Source: Candidatus Woesebacteria bacterium (GTDB taxonomy: Bacteria > Patescibacteriota > Microgenomatia > UBA8517). Taken from it: a stretch of 6,384 bases of DNA. The translations under genes and the position numbers were made by a program. The stretch lies in the NCBI GenBank assembly GCA_016181165.1, contig JACOZU010000026.1:1-6384 (forward strand). Reading direction: 5' to 3'. The notes under the pieces were generated by a model, which searched no databases, was not told the origin of the DNA, and was given only the letters and a program-made list of their open reading frames with translations. Shown piece after piece: positions 5,286 to 6,384 of this stretch. The stretch's first letter is position 1, and the number at the start of each line of letters is the position of its first letter.

Positions 5286-5837
5286 ATGGCTGCCCGTAAA
5301 AGTAAGACTCAAATAAATCTTCTTCCCCAAGAGGAATTTGCTGGCACAACCATAGGCCGTACCCTTCGCTGGGCGATGTCAACCTTTAGGGTAATTGTTA
5401 TCGTGACCGAAATGGTGGTCATGGTCGCCTTCCTTTCAAGGTTTTGGCTCGATGCCAGAAATGCTGACCTCGACGACCTAATTAAGCAAAAGTCGGCTGT
5501 CCTCTCCGCCTCGACAGAATTTGAAAAGGAATTTAAAGGTACTCAAAAAAAGCTGAAAATATTTTCTTCGCTCTCGGGGGATGTGGGAACGGCCTCAAGT
5601 ACCCTTGACACGATTACTTCCCTTTTACCCAGCGATATTTTCCTTCTCACCTACTCTTTTAATAGCAAATCAGCCCAAGTTAAAGGGGTTGCCCAAAATG
5701 AAATCAGTATTGCCCAGTTTATCGTCAATCTTGAGAAATCGAAAGGATTTGAAGAAGTCACCCTGACAAATTTGGATACTTCGGACGATTCTCAATTTAC
5801 CTTTACTTTACTGATTACGCCCAAAAAGGGAGGTTAA
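5286..5837 (+). CDS. PilN-like type IV pilus assembly membrane protein
   Basis: Probable PilN-type component of the type IV pilus (or related type II secretion/competence) inner-membrane platform, where PilN binds cytoplasmic PilM by its N-terminus and pairs with PilO in the periplasm or its equivalent. The 183-residue protein has the diagnostic short cytoplasmic motif INLLPQE (10-16), one transmembrane helix (about 34-55, with an unusual Glu at 42), a coiled coil (about 56-95) and a ferredoxin-like C-terminal domain (about 105-180) in which LLPSDIFLLTYSF, SAQVKGVAQNEISIAQFIVNLEKS and VTLTNLDTS follow the usual pattern for the family. The size fits PilN. The next gene is a PilO-like partner one base after the stop, which strengthens the call. 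No pilM is present upstream; rpsT is there instead. No Shine-Dalgarno sequence precedes the ATG. A GspL/PilN-like protein of another assembly is the main alternative. Confidence 0.8.
   Translation: MAARKSKTQINLLPQEEFAGTTIGRTLRWAMSTFRVIVIVTEMVVMVAFLSRFWLDARNADLDDLIKQKSAVLSASTEFEKEFKGTQKKLKIFSSLSGDVGTASSTLDTITSLLPSDIFLLTYSFNSKSAQVKGVAQNEISIAQFIVNLEKSKGFEEVTLTNLDTSDDSQFTFTLLITPKKGG
5828..5833 (+). promoter_or_regulatory. Shine-Dalgarno sequence for the PilO-like gene
   Basis: GGGAGG lies in the last codons of the PilN-like gene, five bases before the ATG at 5839. The good spacing fixes the start and suggests coupled translation. Confidence 0.75.
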
Positions 5838-5838
5838 G

Positions 5839-6384
5839 ATGGCACTTGGTTGGCGAAAAGAATACATCAGGTACAAAGAATATTTCCTGAACGTTCTAAC
5901 TATCTATAAACAAAAGGAAGATTTAAGAATGTTTCTGGAAATTCTTCTTTCCTTGGCCACGGTTTCTTTTTTTGGGACCTTTGCACTTCGTCCGACTCTT
6001 GTTACAATTGCGGCACTGCTAACCGAGATTAACTCAAAGGAAGAAATCGTGGTGAAACTCGACACCAAAATTCAAAATCTTTCGCTGGCAGCTTCCCTGG
6101 TGGAATCAGAAGCCGTTAGGCTCCCTCTCATTGAAGAGGCAGTCCCCGCTGCAGCCTCGCCCGAGACTTTGGTGCGCCAAGTTGAGGGGCTGGCGGCCAA
6201 AAACGGCGTCAACCTTTTGGGGGTCTCTTTGGGACAAGTCACCCTTTTGGGGGAAGTCAAGAAGGCTCCTCCCGAAGAGGGAATCACCCCTCTTCCCGAA
6301 GACGCCCTGGGAATTCCCTTCTCCATAAGCCTCTCGGGTTCTTATCCGCAGCTTTTAGGGTTTTTAGCTGACTTAGAAAAATTA
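5839..6384 (+). CDS. PilO-like type IV pilus membrane protein, C-terminal end cut by window edge
   Basis: Probable partner of the upstream PilN-like protein in the type IV pilus alignment complex. The frame is open for 182 codons to the right edge. It has a short basic cytoplasmic N-terminus (1-30), one transmembrane helix (about 31-50) running into ALRPTLVTIAALLTEI, a predicted coiled coil (about 53-85), a low-complexity alanine- and proline-containing linker, then the start of a ferredoxin-like domain with SPETLVRQVEGLAAKNGVNL (about 112-131) and IPFSISLSGSYPQLLGFLADLEKL at the edge, the pattern seen in PilO where one strand is followed by a helix. Family assignment rests on topology, these patterns and the neighbouring PilN-like gene, since PilO proteins are poorly conserved. 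The start is set by a strong ribosome site and lies one base after the previous stop, so both are in one operon. Confidence 0.75.
   Translation, partial: MALGWRKEYIRYKEYFLNVLTIYKQKEDLRMFLEILLSLATVSFFGTFALRPTLVTIAALLTEINSKEEIVVKLDTKIQNLSLAASLVESEAVRLPLIEEAVPAAASPETLVRQVEGLAAKNGVNLLGVSLGQVTLLGEVKKAPPEEGITPLPEDALGIPFSISLSGSYPQLLGFLADLEKL

Noticed and set aside
6072..6328. Open frames on both strands within the PilO-like gene
   Set aside because: They are in other frames of a continuous PilO-like frame that has a good ribosome site and a plausible membrane topology.

Overview
The window looks like a chromosomal piece of a bacterium with a small genome, most likely a member of the Candidate Phyla Radiation (Patescibacteria), perhaps Microgenomates. 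This is an inference from shortened HrcA and GrpE proteins, a MurJ lacking some charged residues known from E. coli, overlapping genes, very short leaders and PilN/PilO-type proteins beside a ribosomal protein gene. TGA serves as a normal stop (hrcA ends in TGA), so the recoded-TGA Gracilibacteria/Absconditabacteria are unlikely.

The left three quarters (1-4938) is read on the minus strand in the order murJ, hrcA, grpE, dnaK. murJ encodes a MurJ/MviN-family lipid II flippase. Next comes a 135-base intergenic region holding four 11-bp direct repeats that can fold into a nested hairpin, followed by a strong sigma-70-type promoter overlapped by a CIRCE operator. It drives hrcA-grpE-dnaK, a classic HrcA-repressed heat-shock operon with translationally coupled genes (4-base and 8-base overlaps). 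dnaK leaves the window at the left edge after 626 codons.

The right quarter (4977-6384) is read on the plus strand: rpsT (ribosomal protein S20), then two genes for membrane proteins of PilN and PilO type, components of the type IV pilus inner-membrane platform. The PilO-like gene runs off the right edge. murJ and rpsT diverge from a compact region in which two promoters lie on top of each other and share a near-symmetric -10 element; rpsT appears to be leaderless.

The four genes likely to open a transcript (murJ, hrcA, rpsT, pilN-like) have no visible Shine-Dalgarno sequence, while the three internal genes (grpE, dnaK, pilO-like) do. No mobile element, CRISPR array, tRNA or rRNA was seen, and no gene-free stretch exceeds about 140 bases. 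I found no wholly new system; the most unusual items are the 11-bp repeat structure beside the heat-shock promoter and the superimposed divergent promoters.
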